The position numbers were made by a program, and so were the translations under genes. Below are positions 35,005 through 43,626 of a stretch of 64,000 nucleotides of DNA, in pieces; the first letter of the stretch is position 1; each line of letters opens with the position of its first letter. This stretch comes from CAZTQN01 sp964615765 (GTDB taxonomy: Bacteria; Planctomycetota; Phycisphaerae; Phycisphaerales; UBA1924). The notes under the pieces are model-generated. The model worked only from the letters and a program-made list of their open reading frames with translations. It was not told where the DNA came from and did not search any database. The stretch lies in contig CAZTQN010000010.1 in NCBI GenBank assembly GCA_964615765.1, positions 1 through 64,000 on the forward strand, written 5' to 3'.

Positions 35005-35646
35005 ATGATGCCCACCGCTGCACCGGGCCCGGCTCACCATCCCGCTCGACCCCGGCGCTTCGTGCTGGGCATCTCGGGCGCGTCGGGGGCCGCGTACGCG
35101 CTCCGACTTCTGGAGCAGCTCCTCCTGAGCGGGGCCGAGGTGCACCTGGTCGTGTCCGACTATGGGCGGCGGCTGCTGTTCGACGAGGCCGGCATCACGC
35201 ACATCGACTTCGCGAACGTCTGCCCGACGATCGCCGACGCACGCGTCGCCGATCGGCTGGTGCTGCACCCGAACAAGGACGTCGGGGCCGTCATCGCCTC
35301 GGGCAGTTTCCTGCACGACGGGATGGTCGTGCTGCCGTGCTCGAGCACGAGCCTGGGGGCGATCGCGACCAGCAGCGGCTCGAACCTGCTGACGCGGGCC
35401 GCGATGGTGACGCTGAAAGAGCGACGCCCGCTGATCATCTGCCACCGCGAGATGCCGCTGAACCACGTGGACATCGTGAACTACCACACGCTGTCCTTGG
35501 CGGGCGCGATCATCTGCCCGACCAACCCGGGGTTCTATCTGAAGCCCAAGACGGTGGAAGAGGTCATCGATTTCATCGTCGGCAAGGTGCTGGACCTGCT
35601 GCGTGTCGAGCACGGGCTGAAGACGCGGTGGGAAGCCCAGGCCTGA
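35005..35646 (+). CDS. ubiX: UbiX-family flavin prenyltransferase
   Basis: 213 aa. It makes prenylated FMN for UbiD-type decarboxylases, a step in quinone synthesis or aromatic acid decarboxylation. The family pattern is complete: GISGASGAAYALRLL (FMN phosphate site), LPCSSTSLGAIATS, then LIICHREMPLNHVDIVNY and CPTNPGFYLKPKTVEEV with the conserved C-terminal loop. No ubiD is in the window. The N-terminal 18 residues are a Pro-rich extension, so an internal start is possible, but no better one is seen. Confidence 0.92.
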   Translation: MMPTAAPGPAHHPARPRRFVLGISGASGAAYALRLLEQLLLSGAEVHLVVSDYGRRLLFDEAGITHIDFANVCPTIADARVADRLVLHPNKDVGAVIASGSFLHDGMVVLPCSSTSLGAIATSSGSNLLTRAAMVTLKERRPLIICHREMPLNHVDIVNYHTLSLAGAIICPTNPGFYLKPKTVEEVIDFIVGKVLDLLRVEHGLKTRWEAQA

Positions 35647-35715
35647 CGGTTGGTGAGCGGGCGATGTTCCCGTGAACTGGAACAGCGCCGCCACCGGCCG
35701 CGGTATAGGGCACCG

Positions 35716-36420
35716 ATGATCGGCACGGACAGTGAGCAGCAGCGCGACGCAGGATCCGCCGATCGGGCGGGTGAAGCGCCGCCCGCGCCGACGTCCACCG
35801 GAACCCCGGCGGCAGACCGGCAGGCGGCCGCCGAGCGGTGGGTTCGCGAGCACGGCGACATGCTCTGGCGGTTCTGCAAGGCTCGGACGGGCTCGGACGA
35901 CGCCGCGGAAGAACTCGTGCAGGAGACGCTGTTTGCCGCGATGCAGGCGATGGACCGCTTCGATGGGTTGGCGTCCGAACGGACGTGGCTGATCGGGATC
36001 GCAGCCCACAAGGTATCGGACTATTTCCGCAGGATGTACCGCGACCGCGGGCTGACGGGCGGGCAACGATCGCACCGGGCTGAAGCGGACGAGGCGTGCG
36101 GGTGCACCCAGTGCGCGTCGCTGTTCTCTGACCAGGGGCAGTGGGCCCGGGTTCCCGCCGCGTGGGCCGACGCCGAGAACCCCGTTGAACAGGCGGCCCG
36201 GGCGGCGGCGCTGCGCGAATGCCTGTCGGCTCTGCCGGTTGCCCAGTCTGAGGCGGTCTGGCTCCGAGAGATCCTCGGCTTGCCGGGCGAGGAAGTCTGC
36301 AAGGCGCTCAAACTCACGCCGACCAACTTGTGGACGAGGCTGCACCGGGCCCGCTCGGCCCTGCGCACGTGTCTCGAGGGGAAACTCGTGGTGGACAAAC
36401 CCAAGGAGAAGCGTCCGTGA
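35716..36420 (+). CDS. ECF-type RNA polymerase sigma factor
   Basis: 234 aa. Sigma region 2 (about 45-105) has DDAAEELVQETLFAAMQ and RTWLIGIAAHKVSDYFRR; region 4 (about 172-222) has LPVAQSEAVWLREILGLPGEEV and the helix TPTNLWTRLHRARSALR. Between them is a linker with C128, C130 and C133 (CGCTQC) and a further C54 and C166-region Cys, unusual for an ECF factor and reminiscent of metal or redox sensing (inference). It is coupled by GTGA to an anti-sigma-type zinc protein and followed by a thioredoxin-like gene. Confidence 0.88.
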   Translation: MIGTDSEQQRDAGSADRAGEAPPAPTSTGTPAADRQAAAERWVREHGDMLWRFCKARTGSDDAAEELVQETLFAAMQAMDRFDGLASERTWLIGIAAHKVSDYFRRMYRDRGLTGGQRSHRAEADEACGCTQCASLFSDQGQWARVPAAWADAENPVEQAARAAALRECLSALPVAQSEAVWLREILGLPGEEVCKALKLTPTNLWTRLHRARSALRTCLEGKLVVDKPKEKRP

Positions 36421-36701
36421 TCCGCTTCACGCGTGACGCCGCCCGCGTGCTCGGCATGCCGTGCCGCGAGCACACCGTGCTGCTGAGCCGGCAGATGGAT
36501 GCCCCGCTCTCACGCGGCGAGACCTTCGGGCTGCGCGTCCACCTGGTCATCTGCGCCGGGTGCCGGCGGTTCAAGGCCCAGATGATCCAACTGCGGTCCA
36601 TGTCGCGCTCGCTCGGGCAGGCGATGGATCAGGCGGGCGACATGCCCCCGGCCGTGCGGGAACGGATCACGGCCGGGATCCGCGCCGACAAGCGCGGCTG
36701 A
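36417..36701 (+). CDS. Zinc-finger anti-sigma factor (zf-HC2)
   Basis: 94 aa from GTG 36417, which overlaps the sigma gene's TGA. The motif C-x3 ... H-x3-C-x2-C (CREHTVLLSRQMD then HLVICAGC) is the zinc-associated anti-sigma (ZAS) signature. The rest is a short helical tail with no membrane segment, so it is likely a soluble ZAS protein that holds the ECF factor until released by a signal, commonly thiol oxidation. Small size and position fit a cognate sigma/anti-sigma pair. Confidence 0.85.
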   Translation: MIRFTRDAARVLGMPCREHTVLLSRQMDAPLSRGETFGLRVHLVICAGCRRFKAQMIQLRSMSRSLGQAMDQAGDMPPAVRERITAGIRADKRG

Positions 36702-36805
36702 AAAAAACTGACCGACCCGTGCAAGGTTGACCGGTCCGCCGCGACCCACCCGAGGAGGTTCGGCGGACGCATCGTCCGGCGCTCCTCTCGACGGGAGCCA
36801 TCGCC

Positions 36806-37318
36806 GTGAGCATCAAAGTCGGACTGCTGGTCGTTGGCGGAATCGCCGCCGTCGGTCTCGGGGTGTCGAAAAGCGGGCTGCTGGGCGGGTCGTGCGAGAA
36901 GGGTTCGTGCGCCGTCAGTCTGAGCGGGTTTGAGCCGACGGCCCTCGCCGCGCCGGCCCCCGCGAAGACTCCCAATGCGGGCGCCGCCGCCCGGAGCGCC
37001 AAGGTCTACGTGCTGGCGTTCCACGCATCGTGGTGCCCCAAGTGCAAGGCGCTCGAGCCCAAGGTCGCGGAGGTCAGGTCGGCCCTTGCCGGGCAGCCGG
37101 TCTACTTCGGCGGGATCGATCGGACGGACAAGGACCCGTCTCAGGCGGAGTACGCCCTGTCGGCGCTGGGCCTGGGTTCGCTGTGGGCGGAGCACGGCAA
37201 GGGGCCGGGCTTTGCGCTGGTGATCAACGCCGAGACCAAGTCCGTCGCCGCGACGCTCACGCCGACGATGACGGTTGACCAGATGGTCGCCGCGGTGCGT
37301 GCGGCGGTGGGTGGCTGA
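36806..37318 (+). CDS. Membrane-anchored thioredoxin-like protein
   Basis: 170 aa from GTG 36806. An N-terminal hydrophobic segment (3-22) anchors or exports it; Cys30 and Cys35 (CEKGSC) follow. The thioredoxin fold begins about 66 with AFHASWCPKC (C77, C80), the classic WCxxC. A second Cys pair before the fold is uncommon. It lies 104 bp after the anti-sigma gene and may be part of the same regulon or operon, as in sigma-R/RsrA/thioredoxin systems of actinobacteria (analogy, not proof). Confidence 0.78.
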   Translation: MSIKVGLLVVGGIAAVGLGVSKSGLLGGSCEKGSCAVSLSGFEPTALAAPAPAKTPNAGAAARSAKVYVLAFHASWCPKCKALEPKVAEVRSALAGQPVYFGGIDRTDKDPSQAEYALSALGLGSLWAEHGKGPGFALVINAETKSVAATLTPTMTVDQMVAAVRAAVGG

Positions 37319-37320
37319 GG

Positions 37321-37350
37321 CGGGGGGTCTGCGGACGGGGGGTCTGCGGG
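37321..37350. repeat. Two 15-bp direct repeats after the thioredoxin-like gene
   Basis: CGGGGGGTCTGCGGA at 37321-37335 and CGGGGGGTCTGCGGG at 37336-37350, one mismatch. Again a 15-bp period at a gene junction. Confidence 0.8.
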
Positions 37351-37476
37351 CGGGTCGCCGGGTGTGGCCGGAGGTTTTGGCCTTCGGGGTTGTTCAGCGT
37401 TGGCTCGGCGTGGCAGAGGCCGCCGCCGGGCGGGTTGTCTCTTGCTCTCTCTCTTTGGTTCACTAGGAGGACTGAC

Positions 37477-38253
37477 ATGCAGCGGTTTGTTCGCACACTC
37501 GTTCTCGCGTCGGCGGCGGGCGCGCTCGCCGCGCCCGTCTTCGCGCAGCCGGTCGCGATCCGCGTGACGGCGCGGAATCTCTCGCCCATGAACAGCCTGA
37601 CGTTCGCGCCCCTGCGCGTCGGGTTCAACAACGGGACGTACGATGCGTTCAACAACGGGCAGGCCCCGACGGCGCCGATCATCTCCATCGCCGAGGGCGG
37701 CAGCGGCGCCGACTGGTTCCCCGCGTTCGCCGCGGCGGACCCGACCGCGACGCTGGGCACGGTCATCTCCAGCCCCGCCGGCCCCCTGCTTCCCGGCGCG
37801 AGCGCCACCGCGACGTTCGTCGTCGATCCGAGCGTCAACCGCTTCTTCACGTTCGGGTCGATGGTCGTCCCCAGCAACGACTACTTCATCGGGAACGACT
37901 CCCCGACGCAGTACATGCTCTTCAACATGCAGGGGCAGCTCAACATCACCACCATCATCCAGCGGGCCCGCGACATCTGGGACGCCGGTTCGGAACTCGA
38001 TGACGCGTTCGGGGCCGCGTTTCTGGTCGGCTCCAACAACGACGACCGCATCCCGCAGAACGGCGTCGTCGGCTTCGACTTCGAAGGGCTCGACGTCTTC
38101 AACGGGCTGACCACCGCCGCCGGATACACCTTCCAGCGCACCGTTCAGGCCAACGACCCGGTGTACGAGATCTCGTTCGAGATCATCCCCGCGCCGGGCG
38201 CGGCCGGGCTGCTGGCGATGGGCGGGCTGCTCGCCGCCCGCCGCCGGCGCTGA
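37477..38253 (+). CDS. Spondin-domain secreted protein with PEP-CTERM-like tail
   Basis: 258 aa. ATG 37477 has AGGAGG 6 nt upstream. A signal peptide (1-23, AAPVFAQ) precedes a spondin-N-type domain: VTARNLSPMNSLTFAPLRVG then NNGTYDAFNNGQ and PAFAAADPTAT are the planctomycete/proteobacterial spondin-like signature. The C-terminus, IPAPGAAGLLAMGGLLAARR followed by more Arg, is a PEP-CTERM-like tripartite sorting signal (Pro motif, hydrophobic helix, basic end), so it is likely processed and displayed on the envelope. Function unknown. A strong terminator follows at 38296-38328. Confidence 0.82.
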   Translation: MQRFVRTLVLASAAGALAAPVFAQPVAIRVTARNLSPMNSLTFAPLRVGFNNGTYDAFNNGQAPTAPIISIAEGGSGADWFPAFAAADPTATLGTVISSPAGPLLPGASATATFVVDPSVNRFFTFGSMVVPSNDYFIGNDSPTQYMLFNMQGQLNITTIIQRARDIWDAGSELDDAFGAAFLVGSNNDDRIPQNGVVGFDFEGLDVFNGLTTAAGYTFQRTVQANDPVYEISFEIIPAPGAAGLLAMGGLLAARRRR

Positions 38254-38295
38254 TCCTCTACCGCGACGACAAACGCACCGAACATCCTCATCGCA

Positions 38296-38328
38296 CCCGG
38301 CCGGTTGTGTTCCCCGGCCGGGCGTTTT
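38296..38328 (+). terminator. Rho-independent terminator after the spondin-domain gene
   Basis: A perfect 9-bp stem CCCGGCCGG / CCGGCCGGG (38296-38304 with 38314-38322), 9-nt loop, then CGTTTT. It lies 43 bp after the stop codon at 38253. Confidence 0.8.
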
Positions 38329-38346
38329 CGTTGATCGTCCGCACGC

Positions 38347-38937
38347 TCAGCGCGACGCGTCGACGTCCTGCTCGACGCTCCACGTCAGCCCCGGCGTGCC
38401 GTCGGCGTTCACGCCGCAATCGATGTGCAGCGCGAAGAACCCGGGGCGCGAGGTCGGGCTTTTCGGGTCGTAGCGCTTCTCCCCCTTGCGGATCATGGGC
38501 CAGATAATGCGACGGTCGGTCTCGGGCAGCGGGATCGGGCCGACCTCGCGGCAGGAGCGGTCGATGTCCTCCGGGCTGAACCATTCCAGCGTGCCCTCGG
38601 CGATCTCAGGCAGGACGCGCTCCGTCACCGGGCCCAGGACGCGGTAGTAGAACATCAGCCAGTGGCCCTTGCCCTCGAAGGCGCGCTCGCTGATGAGCCC
38701 GCCCAGGTGCAGACGCTCGATCGGGATGCGGAGGCCGGCTTCTTCCAGGATCTCGCGCTGGGCGCACTGGGCCGGGGACTCGCCGCTGGGCATGTCGAGC
38801 TTCCCGCCGATGGGCGAGCAGAGCCCGAAGTTCGGCTCGCGCCGGCGGCGGATGAGCAGCACGCGGTTGTCCGCGTCGCGGATGTCGCACAGACAAGCGA
38901 GCTTGTACGGCAGGGGTTGCGCCGGCGGGGTGGGCAT
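38347..38937 (-). CDS. Nudix hydrolase
   Basis: 196 aa. The Nudix box is in GGKLDMPSGE ... REILEEAGL, with two extra residues between the first Gly and the first Glu compared with the standard G-x5-E spacing. The E-x7-RE-x2-EE-x-G part is intact, so metal binding and phosphohydrolase activity are likely. Substrate unknown (nucleoside-diphosphate derivative by family). The C-terminal 50 residues are an extension with WPMIRKGEKRY. It precedes lptD by about 60 bp in the reverse order on the same strand, being downstream of it. Confidence 0.85.
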   Translation of the reverse strand: MPTPPAQPLPYKLACLCDIRDADNRVLLIRRRREPNFGLCSPIGGKLDMPSGESPAQCAQREILEEAGLRIPIERLHLGGLISERAFEGKGHWLMFYYRVLGPVTERVLPEIAEGTLEWFSPEDIDRSCREVGPIPLPETDRRIIWPMIRKGEKRYDPKSPTSRPGFFALHIDCGVNADGTPGLTWSVEQDVDASR

Positions 38938-38997
38938 CGGGCCCAGAGTAGGTCGACTGCGCGGGTTCGAGCCGCCCGGCGGGCGAGTTCCGGCGGA

Positions 38998-41900
38998 TCA
39001 ACGCCCGATATCGCGCAGGCGCTGCACGCGCTCGCGGGCGGCGAGATTGCCGGCGGCCTGCGGCTCGAACACCACGCTCAGGCTGGTTTCGTCGGTGATC
39101 GTGCTGTACCCGACCGACACGCCCAGCGTCGCTTCCGGGAAGCGGCGACGCAGCGTCGCGTCGATGGTCTGGATCTCGCCCTCGTCGGTATCCAGCACGG
39201 CGACCGCGGCGAGGCTGTACAGGCGCGTCAGGCGGTACTGCCCGCCGAAGTCCACGTACGTCGCGTTGACGGGGTTCAGATACCGCACCTGCGCGAAGGA
39301 GGAGAAGTCTTCCGAGTGCTGGATGAGACCGCCCGCCGTGCTCCGCTGCGGCTGGTGGAGGTCGAAGTCGTAAATCGTGCTGCCGGACAGGGCGACGGTG
39401 TCGGTGAGTTGCCAGGCGGCGTCGGCGGTGAAGTAGTCGCCGAGGAAGGAGTATTCCGGGCGGTAATCGAAGAAGCGCCCGATGGGGGAGCGGACGTCGG
39501 TGTCGCGGGTGGAGAAGACAAAGTCGGTGTTGAGTTTGAAGACGTCGACGCTGTGCCAGCGCCCCGGCCCGCCGCGTTTGGTCTGCCAGGTCTGGCGGAC
39601 GCCGGCGCGGACGGCGGAGCCCTGGTTGATGGACTCGACGCCGCGGTCGAACTCGAAGGGGAGGGACTCGGTGCGGATGTTGGAGGCGCCGGTCCAGACG
39701 GTCATGTTGGGTTCGACGACGTGCCGAACGCGGTGCAGGTCGAAGAGCGAGCTCTCGACGCTGTCATCGACGCGGACGATCTCCGTCGACACGCGGGCCC
39801 CGGCGGCGTACCACGCGCGGTACTGGTCTTCGGAATCGAACGCCGGGCCGGGCAGCAGGTTCTGGAACCCGTAGATCTCGCCGAAGGTCTTGTCGTAGCC
39901 GGTGAAGCGCCCGGTGACGAACGGCGTGACCTTGAACGGGGCCAGGTCGAGCGTGGCGGTGAGTTCCTGGCGGGTGTCGAAGCGGAGGACGTCGGTCTCG
40001 CGCAGGCCGATAGCGCGGAAGGCGTCGCCGTAGCCGACGTCCGGGCCCAGCCCGGTGAACAGCTGCGACTGCTCGACGGTGTCGAAGCCGAGGTCCCGCA
40101 GGGAGGGCTCGATGAAGTCGAACTTCATGCGGGAGAAGCGGTAGTCGTGGTTCCAGGTGATCAGCCCGGGGGAGACGCCGCGGAACAGGTCGTCGGCCAG
40201 GCGGGTGTACGCGACCTCGGGCGCTTTCTCGACGACGTAGCCGCGGCTTTGCAGGATGTAGTGGTTCGGGACGTAGTTGTTGAGGTTGCCCTTGACCAGG
40301 ACGCTGAGGAGCTGGTTGTCCTCGACGTACTTGAGGAATGCGGACGAGGCGAGCTCGCGGCCTTCCTTCGAGATGTCCTTGAAGAACGCGTCGACGAAGC
40401 GCGGGTCGGACTGGCTGGCGAGTTCGAGCTGCAGCGTCCAGTTGTCGTCGATCTCCCAGGTGTCCTCGGCGAGCAGCAGGCCGCGGAACTTGTCCTCGCC
40501 GTCGCGGCGGGCGCCGGAGGAGAGCACGTCGCGCCCCTGGTCCGAGGGCAGGCCGTAGAGGAAGAGCTGCCCGTCGTGGTCGTCGCGCTTCCAGCGGACC
40601 TTGGTCCCGCCGGCGAAGCCGCGGTCGAAGTAGCCGTCGATGAGCAGGTCGAGCTCGACGCCCTCGGGGCGTTCCACGCCGAAGAGCCCGAAGGCGTTCC
40701 AGGAGGTCTTGACGGCGCCGCCGCTGCTGGAGGAGTTCTCGACGCGGATGTCCTTGAGCGGGATGTCCTCGAGGGTGCCCTGGTAGCCGGGCAGCCACAT
40801 GAACGGGAGCCCGCCGGCGCGGAGCGTGACGCCGCGGGCGGAGACGTAGGTGCTCTCGCCGGTCTGGTCGTCGGCGAGTTCGCCGGGCCCGGCCGGCCCG
40901 CGGGCGACGGGGCGCTGGTTGACCGTCACGGTCTTGGCGCCGATGGAGAGCATGGGCGTAAAGAACGACGACGTGCTGAGGCGCGCGTTCTCCGCCGCGA
41001 ACTGGTTGGCCGCCTCCTGACGCAGGCTCTGGGCCCGGATGTACACCGGCACGTTCATGCGGGCGTCGAAGGTGGTGAACACGGCCTCGGCCATGACGGC
41101 CTTGTTCTGCTTGAAGTCGTAGTACACCCGCGGCCCGCGCAGCGTGTACCGACCGTCGGTCGCGACCGCGTCCCCCTCCAGATACACCCCGCGCACCTGG
41201 TCCGCCGAGAACTGGGCGAGCTGCGTCAGCGGGCCCGGCTCGAGGAAGACCACGGCCCGCTCGGCGGTGATCTGCAGGTTGCGCGAGCGGCGCACGTCGG
41301 CGTACTGCACCGCGACCCCGCCCGTCAGCACGACCGCGTTGTCGTTCTCGCCGCGGATGATCCGCACCGTGTCCGTGTCGCCCGGCGGCTCGTTGAACGC
41401 CGGGGCCGTCGGGCCCGTGGGAAGCGATGTGCCCACGGCGAAGGTGACCACGCCGTCGCGGGCGAACAGCGGCTCGACGGGCGCCTGGGCCGCCTCGGGG
41501 GCGACGGCGTCCTGCTGGGCGAAGCCCGCGTTGGGCTCGTACACGCGCGTGCGGCCGGGGAGCATCGGCGTGCCGACGACGTCGGGGATCGGGGCCCGCG
41601 GAACGGGCGCTTCCGGGGCCGACGGGTCGACCAGTTGCCGCAGGTACCCGCTCAGCCGCGCCTCGCCCTCCCGGGCAAAGCCGCTGGCCGGCTCGGCTCC
41701 CGGGCGACCGGGCGTGACCGATTCGCTCTTGAGCGCGATCTCGCCCGTAAGCACCGCCGTCACGAGCAGCCGGTCGGCGGCCTGAGCGAAGCCCGCCTCG
41801 GCGCCGGGGTCCGACACGCGGTCGAAGTAGATGGCCACCTGCCGCGTCGGCGGACCCTGCACGGCCCCCGGACCGGCGTCGGGCACGGTCTGGATCCACA

Positions 41901-42360
41901 GCACGGCCTGCACGGCGGTAAAGCGGTACGTCCCGGTCTCGATGCGGACATCGCCCTGCAGCGCGAGGCGCTGGGTGACGATCGGCAGCCCGTCGATGTC
42001 GACCATCCCCCCACCAGGCCCCCCACCGGGCCCGCCGCCGTCGGACCATGTCCAGGCCCGCTGGGCGACGATGCTCAGGTCACCGCGTTGCGGCGTGAGG
42101 GGGAGGCGCAGGCCGGCGAAGTCGCGCCCGGTGATGGTGTCGAGGTCGATGGAGCGGGCGAAGGGGGCCTGCTCGGCGCGTGGGGGCGTCGCGGGGCGGA
42201 CGGGCTGGGCCAGGCCGTGGGCCGCGGGGTGCACGCTCATGCACGCGCCGGCGACGCACACGATCCATGCGGGCCACACGGGGCACGCCGATCGCCGAGC
42301 GCGCGAGTTGCCAGTTGGGTGGAAGCTGCGGCGGGGCCTGTCGTGTCGCTGCCAGGGCAT
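38998..42360 (-). CDS. lptD: LPS-assembly outer membrane protein LptD
   Basis: About 1120 aa from ATG 42360 (MPWQRHD), followed by a hydrophobic export segment (WPAWIVCVAGACMSVHPAAH). The N-terminal part (about 60-480) is the OstA/LptD periplasmic beta-taco with repeated strand phrases (ITAERAVVFLEPG; GDAVATDGRYTLRGPRVYYD). The C-terminal 600 residues form the LptD barrel (LFDLHRVRHVVEPNMTVWTG; YFTADAAWQLTDTVALSGS). It inserts LPS into the outer leaflet. E. coli LptD is about 780 aa, so this is longer, chiefly in the N-terminal half (Pro/Ala-rich inserts near 210-260). Longer upstream readings are antisense to the enoyl-CoA hydratase gene and rejected. Confidence 0.88.
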   Translation of the reverse strand: MPWQRHDRPRRSFHPTGNSRARRSACPVWPAWIVCVAGACMSVHPAAHGLAQPVRPATPPRAEQAPFARSIDLDTITGRDFAGLRLPLTPQRGDLSIVAQRAWTWSDGGGPGGGPGGGMVDIDGLPIVTQRLALQGDVRIETGTYRFTAVQAVLWIQTVPDAGPGAVQGPPTRQVAIYFDRVSDPGAEAGFAQAADRLLVTAVLTGEIALKSESVTPGRPGAEPASGFAREGEARLSGYLRQLVDPSAPEAPVPRAPIPDVVGTPMLPGRTRVYEPNAGFAQQDAVAPEAAQAPVEPLFARDGVVTFAVGTSLPTGPTAPAFNEPPGDTDTVRIIRGENDNAVVLTGGVAVQYADVRRSRNLQITAERAVVFLEPGPLTQLAQFSADQVRGVYLEGDAVATDGRYTLRGPRVYYDFKQNKAVMAEAVFTTFDARMNVPVYIRAQSLRQEAANQFAAENARLSTSSFFTPMLSIGAKTVTVNQRPVARGPAGPGELADDQTGESTYVSARGVTLRAGGLPFMWLPGYQGTLEDIPLKDIRVENSSSSGGAVKTSWNAFGLFGVERPEGVELDLLIDGYFDRGFAGGTKVRWKRDDHDGQLFLYGLPSDQGRDVLSSGARRDGEDKFRGLLLAEDTWEIDDNWTLQLELASQSDPRFVDAFFKDISKEGRELASSAFLKYVEDNQLLSVLVKGNLNNYVPNHYILQSRGYVVEKAPEVAYTRLADDLFRGVSPGLITWNHDYRFSRMKFDFIEPSLRDLGFDTVEQSQLFTGLGPDVGYGDAFRAIGLRETDVLRFDTRQELTATLDLAPFKVTPFVTGRFTGYDKTFGEIYGFQNLLPGPAFDSEDQYRAWYAAGARVSTEIVRVDDSVESSLFDLHRVRHVVEPNMTVWTGASNIRTESLPFEFDRGVESINQGSAVRAGVRQTWQTKRGGPGRWHSVDVFKLNTDFVFSTRDTDVRSPIGRFFDYRPEYSFLGDYFTADAAWQLTDTVALSGSTIYDFDLHQPQRSTAGGLIQHSEDFSSFAQVRYLNPVNATYVDFGGQYRLTRLYSLAAVAVLDTDEGEIQTIDATLRRRFPEATLGVSVGYSTITDETSLSVVFEPQAAGNLAARERVQRLRDIGR

Positions 42361-42675
42361 GGTGTCGTGGCCGTCCGGCCGAAGTTCAGCGCCAACCGCT
42401 CCGCGGTCGGTCCCGGACCATCCGGGCAATGTCCCCATCGGGCCGGCGCGGGCGAATGCTAAAGAAAGTCCGCGCCGGACACAACTCGGTGTGCCCGCCG
42501 ATCTTGCGGGCGGCCTCGTCCGACCCTTCCCCTTACCCCACGATCCCCGGAAGGCCCCCGGTTCGCGACCCATCCCGGCTCGCGGCCGGCCCGGAACGGA
42601 CGGGCCGCCAAGCCGCCGGCGATACACTGCCCGGCTCGGTTCCCTCTCCCCGATCGCACTTCCGGAGCAGGCCCC
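42361..42675. other. Divergent intergenic region lptD / enoyl-CoA hydratase-like gene
   Basis: 315 bp with no gene. The promoters of both divergent genes must lie here. An AT-rich pocket around 42455-42468 (TGCTAAAGAAAG) could be an extended -10 element for the rightward gene; I see no matching -35. Confidence 0.35.
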
Positions 42676-43623
42676 ATGTCCACCGATCCCGTCGCGGCGT
42701 TGCCGGTTCAGGTCATCGACGCCGGCCCGCACGCCGGGATCGCCGTGCTGAAACTGGAGCAGCCCGGCTCGCCGATGGTCGTGCTGGACCACGGGCTGAT
42801 CCGCGCCATCGAAGCCGCGCTCAAGGCCCTGCCCGCCTCGATCCGGGGGTTTGTGCTGGCCAGCGCGTCGACGCGGGTGTTTATCGCCGGGGCCGACCTG
42901 AAGACCATCCAATCCCCCGCGACGCCCGGCAGCCAGGGGTGGAACGACGACCAGCTGGAGCGCTATCTCGCCTACGGGCAGCGCGTGTTCGGGATGATCG
43001 CCGACCTGCCGGTGCCGACGGCGGCGGCGATCAACGGCGCGGCCCTCGGCGGCGGGCTGGAGATCGCCATGCACTGCGACGCGCTCATCGGGCCGGCCCT
43101 CGGCGGGAACGGCAAGCCGTTCCCGATCGGGCTGCCCGAGGCCGGGCTGGCCATCTGTCCCGGCTGGGGCGGGACCAACCTGCTCCCGGCCCGCATGAAC
43201 CCGGCGGACGCGCTGGTCCGCACGGCCCAGGGCAAGCCCATGAACTCCGAAGAAGCCGTCGCCGCGGGTCTGTTTGAACGTGTGGCGCCGAGCGCCGACG
43301 CCGTGCTGACGACGGCGCTCGACTGGGTGGCGGAGCAGCGCGGGCGCGTGCCGATCGCCGGCGGGCGTCGCGACGGGTCGCCGAGCCGCTGGATCGGGCG
43401 GCCGGAATGCGCCGCAAAAGTGCTCGCGGCCCTCGCCGAGGCGCGGGCGACGATGGGCGCGACCGACGCCGGCCGGGCCTGTCTGCAGGCCGTCGAAGCC
43501 GGGTTGGAGAAGGGCTGGACGGCGGCGCTGGAAGTCGAGCGTCTGGAACTGACGCGCCTGCGCAACACCGAGCCCGCCAAGGCCGCGATCCAGGGCTTTT
43601 TCGACAAGAGCGCGAAGAAGTAG
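42676..43623 (+). CDS. Enoyl-CoA hydratase/isomerase family protein
   Basis: 315 aa, crotonase fold. The oxyanion-hole segments are SASTRVFIAGADLKTI and INGAALGGGLEIAMHCD, and the third motif GLPEAGLAICPGWGGTNLLP keeps the acidic residue (PE) typical of hydratases. Residues about 225-315 form the C-terminal helical part. It probably acts on an acyl-CoA, though the substrate is unknown. Downstream of the divergent lptD promoter region and 3 bp before the end of the convergent lipoprotein gene. Confidence 0.85.
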   Translation: MSTDPVAALPVQVIDAGPHAGIAVLKLEQPGSPMVVLDHGLIRAIEAALKALPASIRGFVLASASTRVFIAGADLKTIQSPATPGSQGWNDDQLERYLAYGQRVFGMIADLPVPTAAAINGAALGGGLEIAMHCDALIGPALGGNGKPFPIGLPEAGLAICPGWGGTNLLPARMNPADALVRTAQGKPMNSEEAVAAGLFERVAPSADAVLTTALDWVAEQRGRVPIAGGRRDGSPSRWIGRPECAAKVLAALAEARATMGATDAGRACLQAVEAGLEKGWTAALEVERLELTRLRNTEPAKAAIQGFFDKSAKK

Positions 43624-43626
43624 CGC

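Noticed and set aside
38425..42462. Plus-strand open frame of 1345 codons opposite lptD
   Set aside because: It is a shadow of the lptD gene in a high-GC genome, where antisense stops are rare. The translation is Gly/Arg/Val/Glu-rich without domains.
42361..43074. N-terminal extension of lptD across the enoyl-CoA hydratase gene
   Set aside because: The extension is antisense to a well-supported gene and is not like the family; the ATG at 42360 precedes the export segment.
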